A DNA stretch of 64,000 nucleotides from Paracoccaceae bacterium (GTDB taxonomy: Bacteria > Pseudomonadota > Alphaproteobacteria > Rhodobacterales > Rhodobacteraceae), in assembly GCA_024742405.1 (NCBI GenBank), contig JANSYP010000001.1, positions 1,860,001 through 1,924,000 on the forward strand, read 5' to 3'. Numbering within the stretch: the first letter of the stretch is position 1; each line of letters begins with the position of its first letter. The position numbers and the translations under genes were made by a program. This document shows, one piece after another, positions 56,243 to 64,000 of this stretch. Below the pieces are notes generated by a model. The model ran no database searches and was not told the origin of the DNA. It saw only the letters and a program-made list of their open reading frames with translations.

Positions 56243-58870
56243 CTAGAACCGGTCGAGCAGCCGCTTGAGATAGTCGAGTTCCGCATCGGGCCGGGTCTGT
56301 TCGCCCGACCGTCGCCGGATCTCGTCGAGCAGATCCTGCGCCCGGCGATAGACATCCTCGTCCTGCAGCAGGCTATCGTCCGAACCGAGTTGCCCGTCGG
56401 CGCCGGAATTGCGTCCCAGCGGGTCGCGCTGGGCGTTGGGGCTCGCCTGACCCAGCTGTTCGCCCTGCTGACCCTGCTGCTGTTGCTGCTGCGCCAGTTC
56501 CTCGCCCAGTTCCTGCATGCCCTCGCGGATCGCGTCCATCGCGTCGGCCTGGTTGTCGATGGCACCGGCATAGTCCTGATCGCGGAGCGCATCCTCCGCG
56601 TCTTCCATGGACCGGCCCGCACGGTCGAGCGCATCGCGCGCGGCGTCCGATCCCGGTCCGCTGCCGGGCAGGTTCTGTTCCTGACTCCGCAGAGTGTCGC
56701 GCAGCGCCTGCTGGCGGTCGGCCAAGGACTGGCCCAGATCGCCCGGTTGGCCCTGACCGGGTTGTTGGCCCGGCTGCTGGCCCGGTTGCTGACCTTGACC
56801 GAACTGCTGCCCCGGCTGCTGACCTTGACCGGGCTGTTGGCCCTGTCCCGGTTGTTGGCCGGGCTGCTGTCCCTGGCCCTGCTGCTGGCCCGGTTGCTGA
56901 CCCGGTTGCTGACCTGGCTGCTGGCCCGGCTGCTGGCCGTTGAACTGGTCCTGCAGATCGCGGAAGGCGTCGTCCGACAGCTCCTGCTGGTCGCGCAGGG
57001 TCTCCTGCAGATCGTTCATCGCCTGCTGGCCCGCGCCCTGCTGGCCCTGACCCTGGCCCTGGGCCATCTGCATGTTTTCCATCATCCGGCGCAGCTGTTC
57101 GAGCAGCTCCTGCGCCTCGGCCATGCGGCCCTGCTCCATCAGCTCCTGGAGCTGCTGCAGCATGTCTTCCAGCTGATCGCCCGTCATCTGCTGGGCGTTT
57201 TCCATGTCGGCGGGATCCTGGTTCGGATCCATCTGCTCGGCGAGCTGGCGCATATAGTCCTGCATCGCCTCGCGCAGCTCCTGCATCAGCTCGGCGATCT
57301 CGTTCTCGTCGGCGCCGTTCTCGATGGCCTCGGCCAGCCGGTCCTGGGCCCGGCGCAGCCGCTCCAGCGCGTCGGACAGATCCCCCTCTTCGATCTGCAC
57401 CGCCAGATCCCACAGCGCCTTGGCGATCTCCGCGCGGGTCTCTTCGGTCAGCCCGAACCGCGTCGCCGTCTCCAGCCGCCGGATCGTCACCCGCAGCCGC
57501 AGGTAATTCGTCTCGGACCGCACGAACCCCTCGGGCCGGTGCGACACCGCCCGCAGCAGCTGCGAGACGCGCGGCGCGTTCTCGGTGCTCCACAGCAGAT
57601 CGCGGCGCTGCTCGACGATGGCGCGCGCCAGCGGGTCGAAGAACCGCCGTCCCGGCAACACCATCTTGCGCACCTCGGAGCTGCCGTCCTGGCCGACCGC
57701 ATCCTCCACAGTCAGCTGGATCTCCACCGGCATTTCGGCCCAGGGATGCTCCGAAAGGTTCTCCAACAGCGTTTCGGTGAAATCGCTGCGGTCGCCAGAA
57801 ATCGCCATGGGCAGATCCAGCGCGATGGGTTCCACCGGGTCGGGCTCGACGGCGAGCCCGTAGCGGCGGTCGATCTGCGGCAGATCCAGCGTGATCCGGG
57901 CGCTGCCGGCAACGATGCCGTAATCGTCCACGGCGCGGAACTGCTGCGCCATCTCGCCATTGGCCTCGCGCGACACGCCGCCTTCGAACGTCACCGCCGG
58001 GGTCGCGTCGGGCAGGATGCCCACGGTCCAGCTGCGCCCGCCGGGGCCGTCGACGGCAATCACGCCGCTGCGCGCGACGTCGAAACTCTGCTGCGGCTCG
58101 GACGCGCCGGGCACATCGCCGGTCCGGCCCGACACAGTCTCCGACACCGTCAGCGCACCGACCTGCCCGTAGAGGCGCAATTCGATCCGGCTGCCCACCG
58201 GCACCTCGAGCGGACCTTCGGCGATATCGTTGAGATAGAGCGATGGACGCCCGGTATAGGCCGGCGGTTCGACCCAGCCTTCCCAGCTCGGCCCCTCGGC
58301 CACGGCACCGCCGGTCGACGGCGTCAGCCCAGCCAGGGTCTCGGCCCGCCAGACCGACCCGAACATCAGCGCGGTGCAGAAAAGCGTGAGCGCGATGTAA
58401 CGCAGCCCGTAGCGGTCGAACCGCGACAGCCGCAGGTCCGGATCCACCGCGCGCGCCTCGGCCAGTCGCGCCTGCATCCGGCGCTGGTGCGCCTCCCAGA
58501 CCGCCTCGGAGGCCGCGTCGCCCGCACCGATCGCCTGCTCGTCGTTGAGCGCCGCAATCGGGCGCCCGGGCAGCGTCGCATCCAGCCGGTCGCGCGCCTC
58601 CTGCGCCGTGGGCAGGTGAAAGTCGCGCAGACCGCGCCAGCCAAAAAAGGCCGTGCCCCCCAGAACCGCCATCGCGGCGATCCAGGCCAGCTCCACCGGC
58701 ATATGGTCGTGAAGCCCCAGAAACACCACGGCAAGGGCGGCCATGATCAGCGTCCAGAACGGCCAGAACGCGCGCAGCACCCGCTCCGCCGCCAGCCCGG
58801 CACGGGTCAGCAGCAACGGCCAGCGCAGGCGCCGCTCGGGCGCGGATGTGTCGTGGGTCGGCTCGGTCAT
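56243..58870 (-). CDS. DUF4175 (TIGR02302-type) envelope protein with a Gln-Pro-Gly repeat
   Basis: 875 residues. Two N-terminal membrane helices (about 33-80, WPFWTLIMAALAVVFLGL and LAWIAAMAVLGGTAFFGW) and a third at about 155-175. An Ig-like middle follows (WEGWVEPPAYTGRPSLYLND), then helical segments rich in Gln, Glu and Met (MQDYMRQLAEQMDPNQDPAD), then a low-complexity Gln/Pro/Gly tract (bases about 56730-56945), and a C-terminal helix ending LDYLKRLLDRF. This is the DUF4175 layout of alphaproteobacteria; function unknown, probably periplasmic. Monocistronic between the zinc-ribbon gene and lysA. Confidence 0.85.
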   Translation of the reverse strand: MTEPTHDTSAPERRLRWPLLLTRAGLAAERVLRAFWPFWTLIMAALAVVFLGLHDHMPVELAWIAAMAVLGGTAFFGWRGLRDFHLPTAQEARDRLDATLPGRPIAALNDEQAIGAGDAASEAVWEAHQRRMQARLAEARAVDPDLRLSRFDRYGLRYIALTLFCTALMFGSVWRAETLAGLTPSTGGAVAEGPSWEGWVEPPAYTGRPSLYLNDIAEGPLEVPVGSRIELRLYGQVGALTVSETVSGRTGDVPGASEPQQSFDVARSGVIAVDGPGGRSWTVGILPDATPAVTFEGGVSREANGEMAQQFRAVDDYGIVAGSARITLDLPQIDRRYGLAVEPDPVEPIALDLPMAISGDRSDFTETLLENLSEHPWAEMPVEIQLTVEDAVGQDGSSEVRKMVLPGRRFFDPLARAIVEQRRDLLWSTENAPRVSQLLRAVSHRPEGFVRSETNYLRLRVTIRRLETATRFGLTEETRAEIAKALWDLAVQIEEGDLSDALERLRRAQDRLAEAIENGADENEIAELMQELREAMQDYMRQLAEQMDPNQDPADMENAQQMTGDQLEDMLQQLQELMEQGRMAEAQELLEQLRRMMENMQMAQGQGQGQQGAGQQAMNDLQETLRDQQELSDDAFRDLQDQFNGQQPGQQPGQQPGQQPGQQQGQGQQPGQQPGQGQQPGQGQQPGQQFGQGQQPGQQPGQQPGQGQPGDLGQSLADRQQALRDTLRSQEQNLPGSGPGSDAARDALDRAGRSMEDAEDALRDQDYAGAIDNQADAMDAIREGMQELGEELAQQQQQQGQQGEQLGQASPNAQRDPLGRNSGADGQLGSDDSLLQDEDVYRRAQDLLDEIRRRSGEQTRPDAELDYLKRLLDRF
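56730..56945 (-). repeat. QQPGQ-type coding repeat
   Basis: About 70 codons made nearly only of Gln, Pro and Gly (units like GQQPGQQPG and GQGQQPG) within the DUF4175 gene. The DNA is a 12-15-base near-tandem repeat, so copy number is likely to vary between strains. Confidence 0.8.
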
Positions 58871-59030
58871 TCAGGTCTCCCGAAGGACGCGGCGCAACTG
58901 CTCTTATGCCACTTCATCGCAGAACGGTATCGCGCTTTGCCCAAAGGTCAAAGTCCGCAACAGGCTCCAACCCGTTCGCGTTCCCGTGAACGGGCGTCTT
59001 TTTGCCACCGAAACGTTAAAATTCAGGCGT

Positions 59031-60296
59031 TCAGAGCCAATCGGGCACGTGATCGCGTGCAATAATTTCGTCATAACTCGGGCGCGCCCGGATCACGGCG
59101 AACCGGTCGCCATCGACAAGCACCTCCGGGATCAGGGGCCGCGTGTTGTATTCCGACGCCATCACCGCGCCGTAGGCCCCCGCCGAACGGAAGGCCACAA
59201 GATCCCCCGCCGCCAGCGCCGGCATGTCCCGCTGCTTGGCAAACGTGTCGCCGCTTTCGCAGACCGGACCGACGATGTCGTAAGGCTGCTGTTCGGCGCC
59301 CGGCGCGGGTTCGGCGACGGGGACGATATCATGGTGGGCCTCGTACATCGACGGGCGCAACAGGTCGTTCATCGCCCCGTCGACGATCAAAAAATCCCGC
59401 CCCTCGCCCGATTTCACATAGATCACCCGAGTCACCATGATCCCGGCGTTGCCGGAAATGAGCCGCCCGGGTTCGATCTCGACCTCGCAGCCCAGATCTC
59501 CCACGGTCCGCTTGATCAGCGCGCCATAGTCGCTCGGCAGCGGCGGCGCCTCGTTGGAGCGCGTGTAGGGAATGCCCAGGCCGCCCCCCAGATCCAGCCG
59601 TGTGATCTCATGCCCGTCGGCGCGCAGGGCGCGGGTGAGTTCCGCGACCTTCAGATAGGCCGTCTCGAACGGTTCGAGCTCGGTCAGCTGGCTGCCGATA
59701 TGCACATCGACCCCGATCACCTTCAGCCCCGGCAGCGCCGCGGCATGGGCATAGACCTCGCGGGCCCGGCTGATCGGGATGCCGAACTTGTTCTCCGACT
59801 TGCCCGTGGCGATCTTGGCATGGGTGCGCGCATCGACGTCCGGATTGATCCGTACCGTGATCGGCGCCACGGTCCCGAGGCTCACCGCCACCTCCGACAG
59901 CACCGCCATCTCCGGCTCGCTCTCGACATTGAACTGGCGGATGCCGCCCTCCAGCGCCGCGCGCATCTCCTCAGCCGTCTTGCCGACACCCGAGAACACG
60001 ATCCGCTCGCCTGGCACACCCGCGGCGCGCGCGCGGGCATACTCGCCGCCCGAGACCACATCCATGCCCGCGCCGGCGCCCGCAAGCAACTTGAGGATCG
60101 CCTGGTTGCTGTTTGATTTCATGGCAAAACATACTAGATGCGGCAACCCGTCCAGCGCCTCATCAAAGAGCCGGAAATGGCGCAGCAGCGTGGCCGACGA
60201 ATAGCAGTAGAACGGCGTGCCGACCTGCGCGGCAATCTCCGCGATGGCGACATCCTCGGCGTGAAGCTCGCCGTTCCGGTAGAGAAAATGGTCCAT
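59031..60296 (-). CDS. lysA: Diaminopimelate decarboxylase
   Basis: 421 residues, the usual length. PLP fold-III enzyme that makes L-lysine from meso-diaminopimelate. The PLP lysine is Lys60 in VCFAMKSNSNQ; the His in DVHIGSQL, the glycine-rich LDLGGGLGIPY, EPGRLISGNAG and the partner-site CESGDTFA (catalytic Cys) are all present. Starts MDHFLYRNGELHAEDV at ATG 60296. Confidence 0.96.
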   Translation of the reverse strand: MDHFLYRNGELHAEDVAIAEIAAQVGTPFYCYSSATLLRHFRLFDEALDGLPHLVCFAMKSNSNQAILKLLAGAGAGMDVVSGGEYARARAAGVPGERIVFSGVGKTAEEMRAALEGGIRQFNVESEPEMAVLSEVAVSLGTVAPITVRINPDVDARTHAKIATGKSENKFGIPISRAREVYAHAAALPGLKVIGVDVHIGSQLTELEPFETAYLKVAELTRALRADGHEITRLDLGGGLGIPYTRSNEAPPLPSDYGALIKRTVGDLGCEVEIEPGRLISGNAGIMVTRVIYVKSGEGRDFLIVDGAMNDLLRPSMYEAHHDIVPVAEPAPGAEQQPYDIVGPVCESGDTFAKQRDMPALAAGDLVAFRSAGAYGAVMASEYNTRPLIPEVLVDGDRFAVIRARPSYDEIIARDHVPDWL

Positions 60297-60538
60297 CGCG
60301 CGCCTCCGCTTTCAGCCCGCGCTCTTAGCGGGCGCGCAGAGCGGTTGCAAACCCTGCCGGGCGTCCCGCTGCAGCAAGGCTGGCCCCGGCGCGACTTCCC
60401 GACAAGACTGGAGAGGATCGAATCGCCGTCACGATTCGCCGTCACGATCCAGGACGCACATCCCGTGCGGCCCGTCGGACAGAGTGTTGCTCCCCTGCTC
60501 CGGAGCGGCCATGCGACCAGAGCCGCGGAGACCAATGC

Positions 60539-61297
60539 ATGACAGGCACCCCCGATACCGTCAGCACCGAGACCCTCACCACGGGCAGCCCCGCCGCCGC
60601 GCCCGCCACCAAGGCCGCCGGCAATCCGGCCGTCAAACCCCAGGACCGCGAGTTCACACCGTCCGAGGTCGGGGCGCTCGCCCATCTCTACCGCGGCGAG
60701 GTCTATCGCAGCACGATCTGGCGCACGCGCCTCGACACGACCACGAACTGGTCTGTGGTCACGCTCGGGGTCGCACTTTCGATCACCTTTTCCTCCGTCG
60801 ATGCCTCGCCGCTGCCGCTCCTGCTGGTGGGCATCCTGATCGCGTTCTTCCTGATGCTCGAAGCGCGGCGCTACCGCTATTTCAATGTCTGGCGCGCCCG
60901 CTCGCGCTGGCTGGAGAACCATTTCTACGCGCCCATGCTCTATGACGGCGACTTGCATCTGGAAGAAAACTGGCAGCGCATCTTGGCCGAGGACTATAAC
61001 CGCCCGCGGTATCACATCACCTTCGTCACGGCCCTCGGACGGCGGTTGCGGACCAATTATATCTGGCTGCTCACGATCCAGACCGCGGCCTATTACGGCA
61101 AGATCGCCGTGCACCCCGCCGCCATCCAGAGCATCGACGACATCTGGGCGCGCGCGGCGGTCGGACCGATCCCGGGCGAGGCCATGGTGGCCGCGGGCAT
61201 GGTCTACAATCTGGGCTGGATCGGCCTCGCGCTGGTCACCTACCAGCTGGACAAACAGCGGCGGTCCAAGATGAGAACCAAGATCGCAATGGGCTGA
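60539..61297 (+). CDS. DUF2270 membrane protein
   Basis: 252 residues. A disordered N-terminal segment rich in Thr, Ala and Pro, then EVGALAHLYRGEVYRSTIWR, two membrane helices (TNWSVVTLGVALSITFSS and LPLLLVGILIAFFLMLEA) and RYRYFNVWRARSRWLENHFY, the DUF2270 core, with a last hydrophobic segment near the C terminus (VAAGMVYNLGWIGLALVTY). Function unknown. ATG 60539; the neighbour on the right starts about 55 bases later. Confidence 0.85.
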   Translation: MTGTPDTVSTETLTTGSPAAAPATKAAGNPAVKPQDREFTPSEVGALAHLYRGEVYRSTIWRTRLDTTTNWSVVTLGVALSITFSSVDASPLPLLLVGILIAFFLMLEARRYRYFNVWRARSRWLENHFYAPMLYDGDLHLEENWQRILAEDYNRPRYHITFVTALGRRLRTNYIWLLTIQTAAYYGKIAVHPAAIQSIDDIWARAAVGPIPGEAMVAAGMVYNLGWIGLALVTYQLDKQRRSKMRTKIAMG

Positions 61298-61354
61298 CAC
61301 CCCCGGGGCCCGCGCAGCCGGTCGCCCGAAACGACGCCGAAAGGAGCCGCGCCC

Positions 61355-61642
61355 ATGACCACCCGCGACCAGCATGTCATCGACTTCTACGTCGACCATC
61401 CGATCTCGGCGGAGCATATCATGGCGCGGCTCAAGGAGGCGCGCGGCAGCCTGGACGATGTCACGCCCGAAGAGCTCTACCCGCTCGACGAAGATCATTA
61501 CGGCGCGCTCGATGCCAATGAGGCACCGGCAGACCGCACGCGCATGGCGCCGGGCGACCGGCCGAGAAAGGCGACTTCGTCGAAGACGACGCCGCTTTCG
61601 TCGGCGATGTGCAGGCCCGCAAGCTGGGCGGCGCGCGCCTGA
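61355..61642 (+). pseudogene. N-terminal stub of a SAM-dependent methyltransferase
   Basis: Starts MTTRDQHVIDFYVDHPISAE, with GAAAGGAG upstream, and continues to PLDEDHYGALDANEAPADR. This opening is what I recall of an alphaproteobacterial class I methyltransferase whose glycine-rich SAM site should come next; instead the sequence breaks near 61555. A different frame then reads AEKGDFVEDDAAFVGDVQAR and KLGGARLTAQKPG to a TGA at 61660, which looks like the natural C terminus of another protein. A deletion joining two genes is the simplest reading. The assignment of the stub is from memory of the family opening, so moderate. Confidence 0.5.
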
Positions 61643-61801
61643 CCGCGCAAAAACCCGGCTGAGCCCCGGCCCTTGCCTTAGGCCCGCGACCGTCCTGCGC
61701 CGCGCGCACCGCTCCCCCCCGTGCGACCCAACGGCCCGGCCTCAAACCTTGACAGAGCGATGGGTCACCGGGCCAAACTGGCCGCCAGGGGGGACAGTCA
61801 T

Positions 61802-62794
61802 ATGAAGCAACTCATTCTCGCAGCCGCGCTCGCGGCAGCGCTGCCGTTCGGCGCCGAGGCAAAACCGATCAGCCAGCTCATCGTCTTCGGCGACAGCAAT
61901 GTCGATATCGGACGGCTGAGCGGAGAGCTCGCGGGCAATCCCGCCGACGGCACCGTCGTGCCCCCCAGCACGGTGGCAGGGCGGTCGTCGGACGGCCCGC
62001 TGATCACCGAATATCTCGCCCAGACCCTCCGCGTGCCGCAGCTCAACTTCGCCTGGGGCGGCGCGACCTCCGGGGCCTCCAACATCGTGGGCGCGTTCTT
62101 TCCTTCGGCCACCGACGTCGGGCCGACCGGCCAACTCAGCCAGGTTGCCGAGTTCAACATGCTCCTTGGCGGTGCCGCGGCGGACCCCGACGCGCTCTAT
62201 CTCCTCTGGGCCGGGTCCAACGACCTGTTCTTTCCCGACAAGAACGACCAGGGCGCCATCGACGCCGCCGTGGGGGGGGCCACCGCCAACATCGCGACCG
62301 CGGCGCAAACACTCTCGGATCTCGGCGCCCAGCATATCGTCATTGCGAACCGGACCACCCGGCCCTTCTTTTCAGACGTCGACCGTCCGGCGGATGAGCC
62401 CGATGCGGACAAGAAAAACGACGCCGCGGGCCGACAGCTGAACGCGGCGCTCGCCGCCCTCGTGCCGGTGCTGGACGGGTCCCTCACTGCCGATGTGGCG
62501 CTCTTCGACAATTATGCCATCATCCGTGATCTCATCACGGGCTCGGGCAGCAACGGCTTCCTGCCCTACGATCCGACCCCCGCGCAGTATTGCGACGGCG
62601 CGCCTCCGGGCACCGATTGCAGCGTGCTGATCAACTGGGACGGTGCACACAAGACCAGCGCCGTGCACGGCGCCATGGCCGGAGAGTTCATCTCCCAGTT
62701 CGGCCTGGCCCCCGTCCCGCTGCCGGCCGGCGTCTGGCTGCTGCTGGGCGGCCTCGGCGCCCTCGGCGCGGTCCGGCTGCGCGCGCGGGGCTGA
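61802..62794 (+). CDS. Exported SGNH/GDSL hydrolase with VPLPA-CTERM sorting tail
   Basis: 330 residues. Signal peptide MKQLILAAALAAALPFGAEA, then the GDSL block LIVFGDSNVDIG (catalytic Ser), the Gly of NFAWGGATS, LLWAGSNDLFF (GxND block) and WDGAHKTSAVHG (D-x-x-H). The C terminus VPLPAGVWLLLGGLGALGA followed by RLRARG is a VPLPA-CTERM signal: motif, hydrophobic helix, basic end. Such proteins are processed by an exosortase (XrtD type) and delivered to the cell surface or extracellular matrix. GGGGGACAG precedes ATG 61802. It probably acts as an esterase on an extracellular lipid or polysaccharide. Confidence 0.9.
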   Translation: MKQLILAAALAAALPFGAEAKPISQLIVFGDSNVDIGRLSGELAGNPADGTVVPPSTVAGRSSDGPLITEYLAQTLRVPQLNFAWGGATSGASNIVGAFFPSATDVGPTGQLSQVAEFNMLLGGAAADPDALYLLWAGSNDLFFPDKNDQGAIDAAVGGATANIATAAQTLSDLGAQHIVIANRTTRPFFSDVDRPADEPDADKKNDAAGRQLNAALAALVPVLDGSLTADVALFDNYAIIRDLITGSGSNGFLPYDPTPAQYCDGAPPGTDCSVLINWDGAHKTSAVHGAMAGEFISQFGLAPVPLPAGVWLLLGGLGALGAVRLRARG

Positions 62795-62904
62795 CGATAG
62801 CGCCCGGGAAACGGCCCTCCGCACCCGCGGGGGGCATGATGCCTGGGTGATGGGTATGGAGCAGCTTTCTGCGCCGCTGCGACGGCCTGCCATTACCGCC
62901 GGGG

Positions 62905-63840
62905 CTACGTGTCCTTCGCGCGACCAGCGCTGAACACCGCGCCCATGATCGTCAGAGACGCGCCCAAGATGGTCGCCGTCGTGACAACCCCCAACCCGAA
63001 TACCGCCAGCAGAGAGATCGCCACCAGCGGTGTCAGGAATGCGAGGCTTGAGATCGTCGCGGCCGATCCCTCGCGCGTGGCCTTGTCCCAGAACACATTG
63101 GCCAATGTGAACGGTCCGATCCCCATCAGAACGATCGCGGCCCATTGGGCATTTGTCGGCCAATGGAGCGGCTCGAGGACCACATGCGCAACGAGCGCGC
63201 CAATCCCGGCCAGCGCAAGCGACGGCCCGACCACGTTCGTTTCGACTTTCGCCAGCGACCGTCCCACCGAGTAGACGGCAAAGGTCAGCGCGCCACAGGC
63301 CCCGAGAAGAACGCCGAACAGATCCAGGCCACCGCCCATCTGCGGCGACAGGGCAACGGCGACACCACAAAATCCCATCGCGATCCCGACGGTCTGGACC
63401 AGAGACGGCGACCGACGATGCACAAGGGAGGCCAGGGCGACAAGCAAGACCGGCCAGAGATAGTGGACCACATTGGCCTCCGCCGGGCCTATCCGCGATA
63501 TCGCCGTAAGATAGAAGGCGTTGTTCCCCATCAGCCCGATCGCCACGAAAACCATCGTCCCGACCGGGACGGAAAAGAAGGTTTGCGCCGACCGTGTCCG
63601 CACCGCGTTGACGTAGGACGCCAGGAAGCCGACCAGCGCAGAAAGGCCCAGAACCAGAAAGGGCGGCGCGGGATGAGCGACGGTCGCCAGGGCGGGCCAG
63701 CTTGCCCAAAGGACAACGGCGCCTCCGACAAGCGCATAGGTTCTCGCATTCGGCCCACCGGAGAAAGCTGATCGCACCCACGCCAACATGTCGCCGGCCG
63801 TCCTGGAACTGACGTCGTTCCGGGTCACATCAAGGTACAT
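62905..63840 (-). CDS. EamA/DMT-family transporter
   Basis: 311 residues with about ten membrane helices and two EamA repeats: YALVGGAVVLWASWPALATV opens the first, and VLLGACGALTFAVYSVGRSL the second. Drug/metabolite exporters of this type move amino acids or other small metabolites; substrate not predictable. GGGAGA eight bases before ATG 63840 supports that start; ATG 63789 is an in-frame alternative. Convergent with the SGNH hydrolase gene. Confidence 0.88.
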   Translation of the reverse strand: MYLDVTRNDVSSRTAGDMLAWVRSAFSGGPNARTYALVGGAVVLWASWPALATVAHPAPPFLVLGLSALVGFLASYVNAVRTRSAQTFFSVPVGTMVFVAIGLMGNNAFYLTAISRIGPAEANVVHYLWPVLLVALASLVHRRSPSLVQTVGIAMGFCGVAVALSPQMGGGLDLFGVLLGACGALTFAVYSVGRSLAKVETNVVGPSLALAGIGALVAHVVLEPLHWPTNAQWAAIVLMGIGPFTLANVFWDKATREGSAATISSLAFLTPLVAISLLAVFGLGVVTTATILGASLTIMGAVFSAGRAKDT

Positions 63841-64000
63841 GCCGGTATTCTCCCAAGGTCAATCCGCGAAGGATGAACGCCATCGACCTTGTTCACAAGG
63901 CACAGAGCATCCGCGCCCAGCAGCCAAGCAAGGCATGGTCGACCGCCGCCGCGCTGTCGCCCGTTGCCGCTATGCAGTCCGCTTCAACCGCGCGACCGCT
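63841..64000. other. Window end, no gene recognised
   Basis: 160 bases beyond the EamA gene that should contain its promoter. No supported frame. Confidence 0.3.

Noticed and set aside
56730-56945. Possible tandem-repeat array or CRISPR
   Set aside because: In-frame Gln-Pro-Gly codon repeat of the DUF4175 protein.
56228-59065. A 945-codon plus-strand frame opposite the DUF4175 gene
   Set aside because: Leucine-rich translation of the complementary strand of the Gln/Pro/Gly repeat; the minus-strand gene has the conserved domain.

Overview
The window looks like a chromosomal segment of an alphaproteobacterium of the Rhodobacteraceae (Roseobacter-type). The support is high GC with strong GC3, a Mic60-HemY-HemD cluster, an Mcl1-type malyl-CoA lyase, a VPLPA-CTERM protein, a DgcN/DgcA pair and many ATGA-coupled genes. 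No species can be named from sequence reading alone.

Layout. 1-7.3 kb: a giant von Willebrand A protein (5' end outside the window) followed by a transglutaminase-fold lipoprotein. 7.3-15 kb: an unknown 210-aa protein, a DedA protein, HtpX and AidB, with decayed DNA between them (zinc-ribbon ORF without a start, IS3 orfA and HGGxSTGP scraps) and tRNA-Thr(CGU). 15-21.3 kb: core genes hemY, mic60, hemD, tsaD, yciI-like and EVE. 21.3-24 kb: tRNA-Ser(GCU) followed by a broken serine recombinase, with a perfect 21-bp fold-back inverted repeat inside it, and a broken relaxase. This looks like a dead mobilizable element. 24-33 kb: an accessory catabolic cluster with two exported amidohydrolases, two outer-membrane channels, a frameshifted exported protein, an acid phosphatase, an AraC regulator with a matching operator, and an SMP-30 lactonase-like protein. 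33-35.3 kb: two nested IS110 remnants and a two-TM potassium channel.

35.3-46.1 kb is the most interesting part. A perfect Zur-box palindrome precedes 14 co-directional, mostly overlapping genes: zur, a 44-aa membrane protein, znuC, znuB, znuA, two COG0523 (CobW/ZigA-like) GTPases, a DUF1826 protein, a class III alcohol dehydrogenase, a second DUF1826 protein, a DUF6525-like protein, a third degenerate COG0523 protein, a DUF1007 protein and an RcnA/NicO-like transporter. The alcohol dehydrogenase keeps the catalytic zinc ligands but has lost two of the four structural-zinc cysteines. I infer that it is a zinc-sparing stand-in for the housekeeping enzyme under zinc starvation. The whole operon therefore reads as import, allocation and economy of zinc.

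46.1-47.2 kb: IS3 orfB and an island-type AAA ATPase fragment, both killed by in-frame stops. 47.2-64 kb: mostly core genes. These are D-amino-acid aminotransferase, a cold-shock protein with a clear terminator, dgcA/dgcN (D-glutamate use), mcl1, a DUF900 hydrolase, accA, plsC, a zinc-ribbon membrane protein, a DUF4175 protein with a Gln/Gly/Pro repeat, lysA, a DUF2270 protein, a truncated methyltransferase, an SGNH hydrolase with a VPLPA-CTERM tail and an EamA exporter.
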